From positions 78,735,688 to 78,799,687 of the forward strand of contig JBANSL010000013.1 of the NCBI GenBank assembly GCA_037127255.1: a stretch of DNA of 64,000 nt, given 5' to 3'. Below are positions 1 to 13,833 of the stretch, piece after piece. The position numbers and the translations under genes were made by a program. Source of the DNA: Persicaria tinctoria (taxonomy: Eukaryota > Streptophyta > Magnoliopsida > Caryophyllales > Polygonaceae). Position 1 is the first letter of the stretch. Each line of letters starts with the position of its first letter. The notes beneath the pieces are model-generated. The model made no database searches and was not told the DNA's origin. It saw only the letters and a program-made list of their open reading frames with translations.

Positions 1-1386
<1,386 letters not shown>

Positions 1387-1407
1387 AGTATTTTATAACA
1401 TTCCAAT

Positions 1408-1844
1408 GGGCTTAGCTAGGGTTACACATAAATCTAATTGCACCACTTGTAGCAAAGGCTAATTCATGTGGAGTAAGCAACATGGCATACATAACGAGCC
1501 CAACTGCTACATCATAGGGAACATTAGGCATCACTTTTAATATCATGAGCAATTTTAAGATATTGTCTATTGATAAGTTTTAAATGCCCTCCGAAGGAAA
1601 TAGATGTGGTTTTGGCGCCATCAATCATACTAAACATGTTAAGCTTCTTATGAAATTTCTGATTTTGACTTAGCGGATGATGTCATCATCCCTTATATAT
1701 TGCATCTGAACAGAACTGATGTGTTCCCTTATCCGATCAATGTTGTCTTCTTTGCTGAGAATCGAAAAATATAATTTACGTAGGAATGCAACAACTAAAT
1801 CTTCCCATGTCGAAATAATTAACATTCCAAGGAAGGGAAGTATG
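1408..1844 (-). pseudogene. Remnant of an old minus-strand copia polyprotein (RT/RNase H junction)
   Basis: On the minus strand, about 1535-1412 reads NVPYDVAVGLVMYAML followed by RFMCNPS. This matches the conserved copia stretch before RNase H (NVPYxxAVGSLMYAM ... RFMxNP), ending in a stop. The bases from about 1540 to 1844 are less clear; a 71-codon minus-strand frame there has a faint gag-like look, but I do not assign it. I infer that this is the 3' part of the old element whose gag lies at 12.6-14.4 kb, separated from it by later insertions. Confidence 0.55.
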
Positions 1845-1984
1845 TGATAGATTACATAGGTTTCATATTGTATAGTGGGCTTCAAAGCCCGTTAAGGTCC
1901 AATACCTGTGTAACCTATATATATGTTATATCAATGAATGGAAACCCTCAAGGAGGACATTACAATCAAACTCATGATCTTACA
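1845..1984 (+). repeat. 5' LTR of copia 1845-6539
   Basis: 140 bp, beginning TG and ending CA. It matches the 3' LTR except for one T/C difference (ggtcc here, ggccc there). It contains a tatatatatg segment that could serve as a TATA region. Confidence 0.95.
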
Positions 1985-1996
1985 TGGTATCACAGC
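1985..1996 (+). promoter_or_regulatory. Primer-binding site (initiator-tRNA-Met type)
   Basis: TGGTATCACAGC directly abuts the 5' LTR. The usual plant copia site, complementary to the initiator tRNA-Met 3' end, is TGGTATCAGAGC, so one base differs. Confidence 0.8.
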
Positions 1997-2142
1997 CTAA
2001 GATCCAAAGACCCAAATTTTTCTCTCTCCCCTTCTTCTAAAAACCCTAGCCTCCCCCCCTCCTTCGGCCGCCCCTCACCCCTCTCGACCACCCCTAGCCT
2101 CACCCCTCTCCACGCCACCCTTAGCCCTCTCTTCTCGTCCCC

Positions 2143-5100
2143 ATGGCTAACCCACAACCTACCGACCCTATTAAGCCGCCCTACCATTCCGCCCTAACCA
2201 TCTCCAACATCAAAAATTGCATCCCTATCATTCTTGATCATGAGTCCAGTACCTACACCATGTGGTCGCACCTCTTCACGACCCATGTTAAGGCTCATAA
2301 AGTCCTCCACCACATTGACTCCTCCGCTAACTGCCCTACAAGCGAAGACGACGATCTCTTCGCTCAACTTGACACCATTGTTCTTCAATGGATCTTTAAC
2401 ACCATCTCAAAAGATCTATTGACCACTATCCTTGACCCCAAAGACAACGCCTTGAAAGCTTGGAAGAAACTTCAGGATCTCTTTCAAGACAACAAGTCCA
2501 CCCGTGCTGTCTATCTCGAGCACGAATTCTCAAGTTGCAAGCTTTCCTCCTTTCCGTCGATATCTGCCTACTGTCAGCACATCAAGACCCTGGCTGATCA
2601 GCTCGACGCTGTCGACTCCAAACCCAGTGCCACCCGTCTGGTTCTTCAGGTTCTCTCTGGTCTCCCTTCTGAATACAACGCTGCTGCTACTCATATTCAG
2701 CAGACAGAGCCTCTCCCTACATTCGAGAAGACCCGGTCTCAACTGATCCTGGAGGAGACTCGCCTTCACCGTCAGACAACCGACGCCGCCAAAGACAAGA
2801 CGGCGTTGGTCTCATCCAGTGACATCATCGAGCAACTCGCCCTCCAGCCTGGCCGCACCAACGATCAGCAAGGACCTAGAGGCGGCGGCCGCAGCAACTG
2901 GCGCCCGCAGCAAAACGATAACCGCCACCCCTCTTGGTACCCCAACCCTGGCTACCCTCCTTGGATGCCCTATGGCTACCCCGGTGCGTCGTTTCGTGGA
3001 CCTGCCCCATATCCCAACCGCCAGCAGGGCTTGTTGGGTCCTTCTCCCCGTCCATTGTCCGATCAGGCATACCCGACTGATGTGCACAACGCCTTCTCTT
3101 CCATGCAGCTGACACCTCCTGACGGATCTTGGTACATGGACACTGGCGCTACCTCTCATATGACGAACTCCTCAGGTACTCTCTCATCTCTTTCTTTTAA
3201 GGGTCCTGCTCATTCTATTATCGTTGGCAACGGTGGTCGCCTTGCTACTTCGGGCATTGGCCACACCACACTACCAACCCCTACCAATCCTTTGCACCTA
3301 AACAATGTCCTTATTGCCCCCAAACTTGTCAAAAACCTTATCTCTGTCCGTCGGTTTACCACTGACAATGATGTTTCTCTTGAGTTTGATCCGTTTGGTT
3401 TCTCTGTGAAGGATCTTACTACGGGGGTTACTCGCCTGAGATGTAATAGCACTGGGGAGCTCTATCCTGTGTCGTCGCCTTCACCCTCCAGCCCGTCAAG
3501 TCCAGTCGCCCTCTCGGCATCATCATCCAGTCTTTGGCATGCTCGTCTTGGTCATCCCAGTCCTGCAGTTTTAGATTTACTTCGTTCTAAGAGTCTTGTC
3601 ATTTGTAATAAAGAGCACCGCTCTAGTTTATGTTCGTCTTGTCAGTTAGGCAAGCATGCCAGACTTCCGTTTCAGCGTTCTTTAACCGCTACTTTCGCAC
3701 CTTTTGATATTATTCATAGTGATATTTGGACATCTCCTGTGCCTAGCAAGGAGGGTCATAAGTATTACCTTTTGTTTCTGGATGATTTTACACACTTCTT
3801 ATGGGTTTTCCCTTTGCACTTTAAATCTCAAGTGTTCCCTATCTTTGCCAAATTCCATGCTTACATCAAAACACATTTTCACGCATCCGTCAAGTGTTTC
3901 CAATGCGACAATGGCCGCGAATTTGACAACAAGTATTTTCACACTTTCTTTAATACCAATGGAATCTCCTATCGCTTGTCCTGCCCCTACACCTCTCAAC
4001 AAAATGGCAAAGCCGAACGAATCATCCGAACCATTACCAATATGATGCGCACCCTTCTTTTCCACGCATCCATTCCCCTCCTTTATTGGTCGTATGCCTT
4101 GGCCACCACATGCTACCTCCTCAACATACTCCCCTCCACCACCCTCAACCATCGCTCACCGTTTCAGGCATTGTATTGCACTATGCCTATATATGATCAC
4201 CTTCGTACCTTTGGTTGCTTATGCTTCCCTAATCAGTCATCCACTGCCCCCCACAAGCTTCACCCTCGTTCCACCCCTTGTGTCTTTCTTGGCTACCCAT
4301 CTGATCATCGCGGTTACATTTGCCTCGATATCAAGACTCACAAGATCATTCTCTCTCGCCATGTCACCTTTGATGAGTCGCGATTTCCCTTCGCGTCTCC
4401 CACACCCCCTGTGTCGTCCACAGAGTCCGAGTCACCATTTCCTCACTTCATTCTTCCCCAGAGCTCTCCCGGTGCTCCTGCGTCTCCCCCTCCCCCACCC
4501 CCTCCGCCACCATCCATCACCAGACCTCACACCCGCAGCGTCTCCGGTGTCTTCAGACCCCGACAGATCGTCTCCATGACCACCGACCATCACCCCGCTT
4601 CACACCCCACATCCCCTCCACCAACATCCACGCCGCCCCTACGCACGCCCGCGCCCCAAGTCGGCGCGCCCGCGTCCCGAGTCGGCGCGCCCGCGTCCCG
4701 AGTCGGCGCGCCCGCGTCCCGTGTCGGCGCGCCCGCGTCCCGTGCTGGCGCGCCCGCGTCCCGTGCTGGCGCGCCCGCGTCCTTAGCCTCTCCTGCCCCC
4801 ATCTTTCCCGACTCCCTTTCACCTTCTGCCTCCACCCAGACCTCCCTCTCCCCCGTTCCCACCTCCCACAAAACAACCCTCCTAGACCCGAATTGGCAGG
4901 CGGCTATGCTCGACGAATACAGGGCCCTTACGAAGAATGGTACTTGGGTTCTTGTGCCTCGCCCTCCTGAGGCGAACGTCATTCGCTGTATGTGGCTCTT
5001 CCGTCACAAGTTCCGCTCTGATGGGACATTGGAGCGCTACAAGGCCCGTCTGGTGGTTAACGGTAGATCTCAACAGGCCGGTATTGATTGTGATGAGACC

Positions 5101-6402
5101 TTCAGCCCTGTGGTCAAGCCTGCCACTATCCGAGTGGTCCTGAGTCTGGCTCTGTCGCGCAACTGGGGCATCCATCAGTTGGATGTCAAGAACGCCTTTC
5201 TGCATGGTCATCTGAATGAGACGGTTTACATGTTTCAGCCCCCGGGGTTTGCTGATGCTGAGCGTCCACAGCATGTCTGTCTCCTCAAGCGCTCTCTGTA
5301 TGGTCTGAAACAGGCTCCACGGGCATGGTTCCAGCGGTTTGCTTCTCATCTGCTCCGCTTGGGTTTCACTGGCAGCCGATCGGATACGTCTCTGTTTATC
5401 TATCGCAGAGGCTCGGACTTGGCTTTCCTGCTACTCTATGTCGACGACATCATTCTCACCGCCTCTTCTGATGCTCTTCGAACATCAATCATCTCGAAGT
5501 TGAGTGCGGAATTCGCCATGTCTGATCTGGGTCCGCTGTCTTACTTCTTGGGGGTTGCCGTTCAGCGGCATTCGTCTGGTCTCTTTCTCTCACAGAGTAA
5601 GTATGCTGCTGAGATTTTTGCTCGAGCTAAGATGGTCAACTGTAATCCCGTCGCCACCCCAGTCGACACATCCAATAAGCTCAGTGCTCATTCTGGTCCT
5701 TTGGTTGACGATCCGACATTGTATAGGAGCCTCGCTGGTGCTCTTCAGTATCTCACTTTCACCAGGCCTGATATCAGTTATGCCGTTCAGCAGATCTGCT
5801 TGTTCATGCATGCCCCTAGGGAACCTCACTTTCAGGCTTTGAAGCGGATCATTCGGTACATCAGCGGCACCCTAGAGCTCGGCACCACCATCACTCCTTC
5901 CTCTAGACTTGACCTTGTGGCTTACACTGATGCGGATTGGGGTGGTTGTCCAGACACACGTCGCTCCACGTCTGGTTACTGTGTCTTCCTCAATGACACT
6001 CTTGTGTCCTGGTCCGCTAAGCGTCAGTCCGTCGTGTCTCGCTCCAGCGCTGAAGCCGAGTACAGGGGTGTTGCCAACGTTGTCTCCGAGTGCTCTTGGC
6101 TCCGCAATCTCCTGCTTGAGCTACGATGCCCCTTGCAGAAGGCCACTCTGGTCTACACTGATAACGTCTCCGCCGTCTACTTGGCTAGCAACCCAGTCCA
6201 GCACCAACGCACGAAGCACATTGAGCTTGATCTCCACTTCGTCAGGGACAAGGTTGCCATTGGACATGTCCGCGTTCTACATGTCCTGTCCTCCTATCAG
6301 TACGCTGATATATTCACAAAGGGTTTACCTAGACAGTTATTCATTGATTTTCGATCCAGTCTCACTGTGCGGACACCTCCCGTATCGACTGCGAGGGTTT
6401 GA
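2143..6402 (+). CDS. Copia gag-pol polyprotein, intact
   Basis: A single 1419-residue frame encodes all retrotransposon proteins. The N-terminal gag (about 1-300) resembles the UBN2 type. It has no CCHC zinc knuckle; a Pro/Gly/Tyr/Arg-rich segment follows instead. The protease motif is DTGATSHM with Asp near residue 333. The GAG-pre-integrase HARLGHP...CSSC follows. Integrase catalytic residues are Asp527, Asp589 and Glu625, with the family's 35-residue D-to-E spacing. RT has YVDD at 1099-1102. RNase H begins near TDADWGG (Asp about 1263). A Pro/Ser-rich linker before RT holds a six-unit GAPASR repeat (about 840-881). The start at 2143 is the first ATG of the long frame, about 150 bases past the primer site. 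The stop uses the first bases of the 3' LTR. No inactivating change was seen. Confidence 0.95.
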   Translation: MANPQPTDPIKPPYHSALTISNIKNCIPIILDHESSTYTMWSHLFTTHVKAHKVLHHIDSSANCPTSEDDDLFAQLDTIVLQWIFNTISKDLLTTILDPKDNALKAWKKLQDLFQDNKSTRAVYLEHEFSSCKLSSFPSISAYCQHIKTLADQLDAVDSKPSATRLVLQVLSGLPSEYNAAATHIQQTEPLPTFEKTRSQLILEETRLHRQTTDAAKDKTALVSSSDIIEQLALQPGRTNDQQGPRGGGRSNWRPQQNDNRHPSWYPNPGYPPWMPYGYPGASFRGPAPYPNRQQGLLGPSPRPLSDQAYPTDVHNAFSSMQLTPPDGSWYMDTGATSHMTNSSGTLSSLSFKGPAHSIIVGNGGRLATSGIGHTTLPTPTNPLHLNNVLIAPKLVKNLISVRRFTTDNDVSLEFDPFGFSVKDLTTGVTRLRCNSTGELYPVSSPSPSSPSSPVALSASSSSLWHARLGHPSPAVLDLLRSKSLVICNKEHRSSLCSSCQLGKHARLPFQRSLTATFAPFDIIHSDIWTSPVPSKEGHKYYLLFLDDFTHFLWVFPLHFKSQVFPIFAKFHAYIKTHFHASVKCFQCDNGREFDNKYFHTFFNTNGISYRLSCPYTSQQNGKAERIIRTITNMMRTLLFHASIPLLYWSYALATTCYLLNILPSTTLNHRSPFQALYCTMPIYDHLRTFGCLCFPNQSSTAPHKLHPRSTPCVFLGYPSDHRGYICLDIKTHKIILSRHVTFDESRFPFASPTPPVSSTESESPFPHFILPQSSPGAPASPPPPPPPPPSITRPHTRSVSGVFRPRQIVSMTTDHHPASHPTSPPPTSTPPLRTPAPQVGAPASRVGAPASRVGAPASRVGAPASRAGAPASRAGAPASLASPAPIFPDSLSPSASTQTSLSPVPTSHKTTLLDPNWQAAMLDEYRALTKNGTWVLVPRPPEANVIRCMWLFRHKFRSDGTLERYKARLVVNGRSQQAGIDCDETFSPVVKPATIRVVLSLALSRNWGIHQLDVKNAFLHGHLNETVYMFQPPGFADAERPQHVCLLKRSLYGLKQAPRAWFQRFASHLLRLGFTGSRSDTSLFIYRRGSDLAFLLLYVDDIILTASSDALRTSIISKLSAEFAMSDLGPLSYFLGVAVQRHSSGLFLSQSKYAAEIFARAKMVNCNPVATPVDTSNKLSAHSGPLVDDPTLYRSLAGALQYLTFTRPDISYAVQQICLFMHAPREPHFQALKRIIRYISGTLELGTTITPSSRLDLVAYTDADWGGCPDTRRSTSGYCVFLNDTLVSWSAKRQSVVSRSSAEAEYRGVANVVSECSWLRNLLLELRCPLQKATLVYTDNVSAVYLASNPVQHQRTKHIELDLHFVRDKVAIGHVRVLHVLSSYQYADIFTKGLPRQLFIDFRSSLTVRTPPVSTARV
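4660..4785 (+). repeat. In-frame 21-bp minisatellite inside copia pol
   Basis: Six tandem 21-bp units encode VGAPASR four times, then AGAPASR and AGAPASL. The DNA is very GC-rich (gcgcgcccgcg core) compared with the rest of the window. It lies between the integrase and RT domains. Confidence 0.95.
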
Positions 6403-6539
6403 TAGATTACATAGGTTTCATATTGTATAGTGGGCTTCAAAGCCCGTTAAGGCCCAATACCTGTGTAACCTATATATATGTTATATCAATGAATGGAAAC
6501 CCTCAAGGAGGACATTACAATCAAACTCATGATCTTACA
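6400..6539 (+). repeat. 3' LTR of copia 1845-6539
   Basis: 140 bp, one base different from the 5' LTR. It is followed by the target duplication GTATG. Confidence 0.95.
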
Positions 6540-6544
6540 GTATG

Positions 6545-6922
6545 GACTTGCATATTGAATGAGAAAGTGTGCATTCGAAGCGCTCCAAAAGGAATGTGTC
6601 AACGTACAAAGCACATAAAGTATCCCTCTCAGCACCAACCCTTCCGTTAGCTTAACGTTTTCCATGGTGTCCCCTATCTTCGAGTATCTAGCTAGCTAGT
6701 GGGCAACGCCACAAAGAAAGGCCTTTGCAAGGGGAGCTTGATCAATAAGAATAGATCTATCCATGCACATGTGGTTATTAGCTCCGGTGTCCAATATGTA
6801 TGTGTGTGTGTGTGCCTCTAATCTCCTTAAGTATGTGTCATACATGCAAAGCCAGCAAAGTCTTGGCTAGCACCCGTCATGTCATCTCTACTCTTCTGAT
6901 CTCTCACATTCAGCAAATTTAA
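6545..6922 (-). pseudogene. Remnant of the old minus-strand copia: protease region
   Basis: Minus-strand translation gives ILDTGANNHMCMD, the copia protease active-site motif, at about 6795-6740. Further along it gives VALPTS, IGDTMENVKLTEGL and RGILYV, the usual sequence downstream of the protease. Stops and frame changes interrupt it. Orientation and domain order fit the gag remnants at 7225-7340, 12584-12831 and 13834-14363. It also carries a short (TG)n run near 6801-6814. Confidence 0.7.
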
Positions 6923-7221
6923 CCCCCCGTTTGTTTTTTGGTAGGGAAAAGTAATGATTACCCTTACGAATGTAGTCCATATTTAAGTTAAGATTCATTG
7001 ATCACTATTCTAACCATTCCCCTTCTTCTCCCATTTTTCATACAAATGTGTTACCCTTCTATTCCCTAATTTGAAGGAGGGTAACTAATACCTCTAGGAT
7101 TGACTAATAATCCCCTCAATTCTCTCCTCCAAGCTCACAAAAAATGATGATCATATACATTTTATGTCTAAAATTTAATACCTTACCTTTCCATTCCCTA
7201 GTTATCTAAACAAACGAGCCC
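6923..7221. mobile_element. Harbinger (Tourist-like) MITE, copy 1
   Basis: A 299-bp element flanked by the 3-bp duplication TAA (6920-6922 and 7222-7224). Its terminal inverted repeats read CCCCCCGTTTGTTTTTTGG on one side and GGGCTCGTTTGTTTAG on the other. It is the reverse-complement homologue of the MITE at 54060-54356. It has no coding capacity. The TTA/TAA target is characteristic of PIF/Harbinger. Confidence 0.85.
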
Positions 7222-7224
7222 TAA

Positions 7225-7340
7225 GAGCTGAGCATATTGTGAAGCTGTTAGCTCAGGCATGCTTGCTCGTGACCTGCACTGCAAATTTCTTGTTCTTGTT
7301 TGGAAATCCATGGATGAAATAGCACTTCTCTACCACATGA
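7225..7340 (-). pseudogene. Remnant of the old minus-strand copia: end of gag zinc knuckle
   Basis: When the CACTA element is removed, the minus strand reads across 12584/7340 as CTRCKKTNHVVEKCYFIHGF. This is the copia gag CCHC knuckle followed by its typical FxHGFP. This piece supplies the half after the insertion point. It continues to the edge of the Harbinger MITE. Confidence 0.75.
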
Positions 7341-8681
7341 CACTACAAAAAAAAAGATATTAGCAACGACTATTTGCCGTGGCTAAAAGTCCATTTGCCG
7401 TGGCCAAAGGGTATTAGCCACGGCTGTAGCCACGGGAAACAAGCCGTGGGGAAACATGGGGTGGCAAAAGAGATCAGCGACGGCTATAGCCGTGGCTAAA
7501 GTGCTAGCCACGGCAAGTTGCCGTTGCTAAATGATTTATGGGAAATAAAAAAAAAACACTACTTTTTAGCCCGGATTCTTCAGACCCGGGCTAAAAAGTC
7601 CCATATTTATAAAAAAAATTAATACACCACAAATTCTATTTTAAATACATTCCTCTAGCAGCTGAACAGTAAAATTGTAAATGTAAAATTACACAATTAA
7701 GCTAATCTACTAGAGAATGAAATCATATTAAGCTAAAATATTCTAAATACATCTTTGATGTCGTGATTACCCTGCAGCAGCATTGCTCGAAGCAGATGAG
7801 CTATTTAAGCAACTTTCCAGCTACAGCAGCCAGCAGCTCAAATTCCAAAAGTTAATTCGTAGATCTTTTGTTCTTTCAACTGATTTCACTGCAATACAAA
7901 ATGCAAATCAACCAAATAAAAAATTGAGGAAGGATTATTAGAACTTTCATTAAACAAAAAAGACTTTAATTGCAGGCAATGCAAATTAAAATTTAATTTG
8001 CTTATAAAAAATTGTACTTAAACTGCTAAAAAAACTTCATGCCTAGACTAAGCTAATTTAAACAACCCAAAAACCTAAAGAGAGGATGATATACCGGGGA
8101 GGATGAACAATGCCAAGGCATCACTGAGGTGGGGTGGGCAGCACCATATGGAGAAAGGTTTTTATGTTCTTGTTTAAATTGAAGAGTAGTTATATTCTGA
8201 TCATAAAAAAATCTTTCTTATGTAAATTACAATGTAGAAAAGTATATAACAAAATAACAATAACAACTTGAAATCCATATGAATGAACATCACTTACAAA
8301 CATGAGTAGTGCTTGCTTATGGACACCATGAGCGTCGACTCTCAATCAGAGCGAGTTATGACTGGAATTAGATCAGGAAGGCCAAGAGTTTATATTTTTA
8401 AATGTAGCATATTTCCTGCAAAAAAAAAGACACGGCATTAACACAGTATATTAAGAACAGATCGTGTATTCTGATCTGAACTCAACAACATTTTTTATGT
8501 ATCATGTTTTGGATCTAAAATACACACACTATGGGCGATGATTCTGAATGAAGGTATCCATTTTAGCCTCAATTAAAACCATCTTCAAATAAATTCCATT
8601 AAGCAATGAAGTAGCATGAAACAAATCACCTAAAATCCACTAACTTGTGATGAAGCCATGGCATGGGAGTTGTTGAGTTAC

Positions 8682-9307
<626 letters not shown>

Positions 9308-9507
9308 CTATCAATTCCATCAGCAATTGCATAATGATTTCATTTGCCATAAGCTATCTTAGCTCTATATTTTAAAGAGTTAATTGAAGAGCACAAATAA
9401 GTGCTTAGACTTGAGAGCTTCAAGAGACCAGACCTGCACGAATGGATGTCTCAATGCTATCTAGGTCGACTGCTTGAAGCTGATCGAACCTGAAAAAGAA
9501 TGCATCA

Positions 9508-10991
<1,484 letters not shown>

Positions 10992-12583
10992 CTGTACAAT
11001 GAAGAAAGTAGTTAACAATCTCAATTCTACTTTCTAGATAAAAACAAAGAATCTTATTGATCAAATTTGTAAGTAAGAATAATTAATTCCTAGAAAACAA
11101 GGTAACCTACTATGCTCCAAAGTCTACGAAAGATTACACTATCCTGAAGCAAAACCCCATAGAGAAGAACATAGAAGAAGCTGCATCCCATAATCAGGGT
11201 TTATTGGATGTTTCAGTTAACATAGACTAAGGTTTAAAATATTGCCTTGATACAACCTTTTGAACTGGGTCATGAGGACTGACTTTTAGAGCCTCATTAT
11301 CAAAAAAATACATTCAACACCCTTTGGGATAGCACAATTAGCTATATAAAGAGTTGAAGGCTCTACATTCACACAATTTGACGTTTAAATACAAATTCAG
11401 TTCCAATTCATAAACAAAGTAGACAGTTTTGTACAATTCTTTCAAATTGAAATTAAGATCTTAAGCAACTTATAGAACAAAGCATAACAGTCAAATAGTA
11501 ATTTTAAGCAACTTAAAACAAGGTCAAGAACCATGCTACGCTTTAAAGCTAATACAGATATCTGGAACCTGGATGTTGTCCTAAAAAAATCGGCATTGTT
11601 ACACTTACACCTCAATTTTATCTGCAAACACATTCGTCTAATCCCTTTCAGACCAAAAGGCAAAGAGATCCATTATGAAACAGCATGCCAAAATGTGGCT
11701 CATCGGTCCTAAATCCTCATTTCACCAATCTAAGCATAATTTCAAATTTGGCCCTCCATTCGTTATTCCCCAAATAATGAAAACAAACTAACCCTAACGG
11801 AAGCAAATACTCAAACTTACGGATTTGTAACTAAACTAACCTGAACAATTCCAGTTGGCAAGGAAAAGGGATAAAGGATTACCAGAGTAGCCAGTGCGGC
11901 CTTTGCCAGTGGTACACGTACAGGAAAAGAAAGACTCGTAACCCTCTGCCATAGCCAAATCAGAGGTGAGCTCCTGCCTTGAAAGCTTTGTCTTCTATAT
12001 TAACCCTCCCAACAAAACAACCATCACTACAGAAATCCGAATGATGAACCCTAAATAGCTTTTTATTTTAAAAAGGAAAAAGGGGGGATCTATGATAATT
12101 CGAGAGAGATCGATCGAGAGAGAGATGAGTAAAACCTGGAAACAGATGATGTCGGCGTCGAAGGAAGTGAGCAGTTAGAGGAGAGAGCCGTACTGAGAGT
12201 CGAGGAAGGAGAGAGCCGTACTGGAGATGGAGATGGAGATGGACGAACAGATGAGCGAGGCTTCAGGACGAGGAAGGAGCAAGGGCGGCCATGGATGGAC
12301 TGTCAGAGAGTCGAGGGTCGGGGGAGATGGACGAACAGAGGAGAGGGTAAGGGTTTTCAGATCTGAGTGAGCGAGCGGCGGGGAGGCATACACGCTTATA
12401 CACTAGGTTAGGGGTTATATTTTCTTTTTCTTTTTTTTAAACAAAAAAAGTACACTTTTTTGCCACGGTAAACTTTGCCGTTGCTACCATCCGTGGATAA
12501 TTTGTATTTTTGTTACCCAATGGCCACGGCAAATATCTGCCGTTGCTACTAAGGGTGGCAAATATGTTTTTTTTCTTGTAGTG

Positions 12584-12831
12584 TGATTCGTCTTCTTTCA
12601 ACGAGTGCAGAACATGTTAGATTTCTTGCCTTGTCACTGGACATCATTCTTCTTACTCTGTCCCTGCACCTCACTTTTCTTTGTTTCAACATTGAAAGAT
12701 GAAGCCAGATCTAGATTCAAACTCGATTGATTCCTAAGCTCCACTTGAGTCTCGAATTGCAAAATCATGGAATAAGCCAAGCTCATAGTAAGCAATGGCT
12801 GCATCATCAAAACTAAACCTCTCATAGTAGA
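12584..12831 (-). pseudogene. Remnant of the old minus-strand copia: gag C-terminal part
   Basis: The minus strand reads MRGLVLMMQPLLTMSLAYSM, equivalent to the copia gag stretch IRGQILMMDPLPSxxKxxxL. It then reads a Gln/Ser-rich segment ending near KKNDVQ, and CTRCKKTN, the first half of the zinc knuckle. The CACTA element interrupts that knuckle at 12583. Confidence 0.75.
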
Positions 12832-13027
12832 TGTTATAGCGAGAATAATAAAGCGAAGAACAACACAGAGATTTATGTGGTTCAGCAACAGTGTGTTGCC
12901 TACGTACACCGGCAGAGAACCAGTTTTGTATTAGAGGAGACGATAAATAGATTAGGGTTACAACAGGTCGGCATTTCATCCCACATCGGGGGGTCGTCGG
13001 TCAACGATGATTCAAGACACATTAACA
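12832..13027 (-). repeat. Solo copia LTR inside the old gag
   Basis: 196 bp. Read on the minus strand it starts TGTTAATGTGTC and ends CGCTATAACA. It resembles the LTRs at 20243 and 22409, sharing TGTTAATxTGxCTTGAAT and the terminal ATAACA. Target duplications are GTAGA (12827-12831) and ATAGA (13834-13838), 4 of 5 matching. Removing it restores the gag reading order around it. Confidence 0.7.
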
Positions 13028-13029
13028 GT

Positions 13030-13827
13030 TAGGGGTGGAAATGGGTCGGGTGATGGATGGGTGGACCCATTTTTTCACCCGACCCGTCATGAAAAAATTT
13101 CACCCGACCCATCACCCACCAATTTAATGTTTCACCCATCACCCGACCCGTCGGGTGAATCGGGTGGGTCGGGTGAATCGGGTGGGTCGAGTGGTTAATC
13201 AGGTGAAGGAATTAAAAAAAATGAGTCAAAAGACATACATAAAAATCATTCATATTCGATAATTTTATAAACCATGTCAGCGTATGAATCTTACTAAATT
13301 AATAAAAGACTTATTCATACATTATATCACTATCCTTAACTTACAAAATTAGTATTAGAAGTTTAATATCAAACTGAATGAGATGAATTTAACTCGGTTA
13401 CTAGACTCAATATAAAAAAAAGTATAGAAAAACTATGTCTTTAGAAAATAGACTCATATCGGTATATGCAAAACAATTAAAAGAAATTTTATTACGTTAA
13501 AAAGACATGGAGTTAAATAATGCAAGTTTTTTTAGACCTTTTTAACAAGAACACTTGGAAAATGGAGAAAGTAGAGGTAGAAAAGGAGAAATATGTGAGT
13601 TATGTTAAATTATATGTAGTATTATTTATATACTAACCTCTTTTTTTTTTAAAATAATCGGGTGGGCTAACGGGTGGTTAAGCGGGTCGGGTAACGGGTC
13701 GAGTAATGGGTGGAAAATATATCACCCATCACCCATCCGTCACCCAGATTTTTTTCGGGTTTTCACCATAATAATCGGGTCGGGTGGATCGGGTGAGTCG
13801 GTCACCCACGGGTGATTTCCAGCCCTA
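13030..13827. mobile_element. Non-autonomous hAT element with GGGTCGGGTGA subterminal repeats
   Basis: The 798-bp element begins TAGGGGTGGAAATGGG and ends TTTCCAGCCCTA. It is flanked by ttaacagt (13022-13029) and ttaacaat (13828-13835), a 7/8-matching 8-bp target duplication as expected for hAT. Many copies of cgggtgggtcgggtga and its complement lie near both ends, with an AT-rich core. There is no coding capacity. It inserted at the very edge of the solo LTR. Confidence 0.88.
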
Positions 13828-13833
13828 TTAACA

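Larger units (their letters stand above)
1845..6539 (+). mobile_element. Intact Ty1/copia retrotransposon with short LTRs
   Basis: Two 140-bp LTRs (1845-1984 and 6400-6539) start TGATAG, end CTTACA and differ at one base. The 5-bp target duplication GTATG is present at 1840-1844 and 6540-6544. A primer-binding site follows the 5' LTR, and one uninterrupted 1419-codon polyprotein fills the interior. The domain order protease, integrase, RT, RNase H is that of copia. Everything needed for autonomy appears present, and the near-identical LTRs imply recent insertion. It is inserted into the older minus-strand copia remnant. Confidence 0.97.

Noticed and set aside
1670..1885. 71-codon minus-strand frame with a faint retrotransposon gag look (STWEDLVVAFLRKLY)
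   Set aside because: Too short and decayed to assign; it does not fit the expected copia order at this place.
4553..4982. Antisense frames reading TRDAGAP repeats
   Set aside because: They are shadows of the GC-rich GAPASR repeat in the copia polyprotein.
9413..9490. Exon-like block FDQLQAVDLDSIETSIRAG on the minus strand inside the CACTA element
   Set aside because: It has an acceptor-like ttcag and an open frame ending in a stop, but I cannot assign it to either captured gene or to another family.
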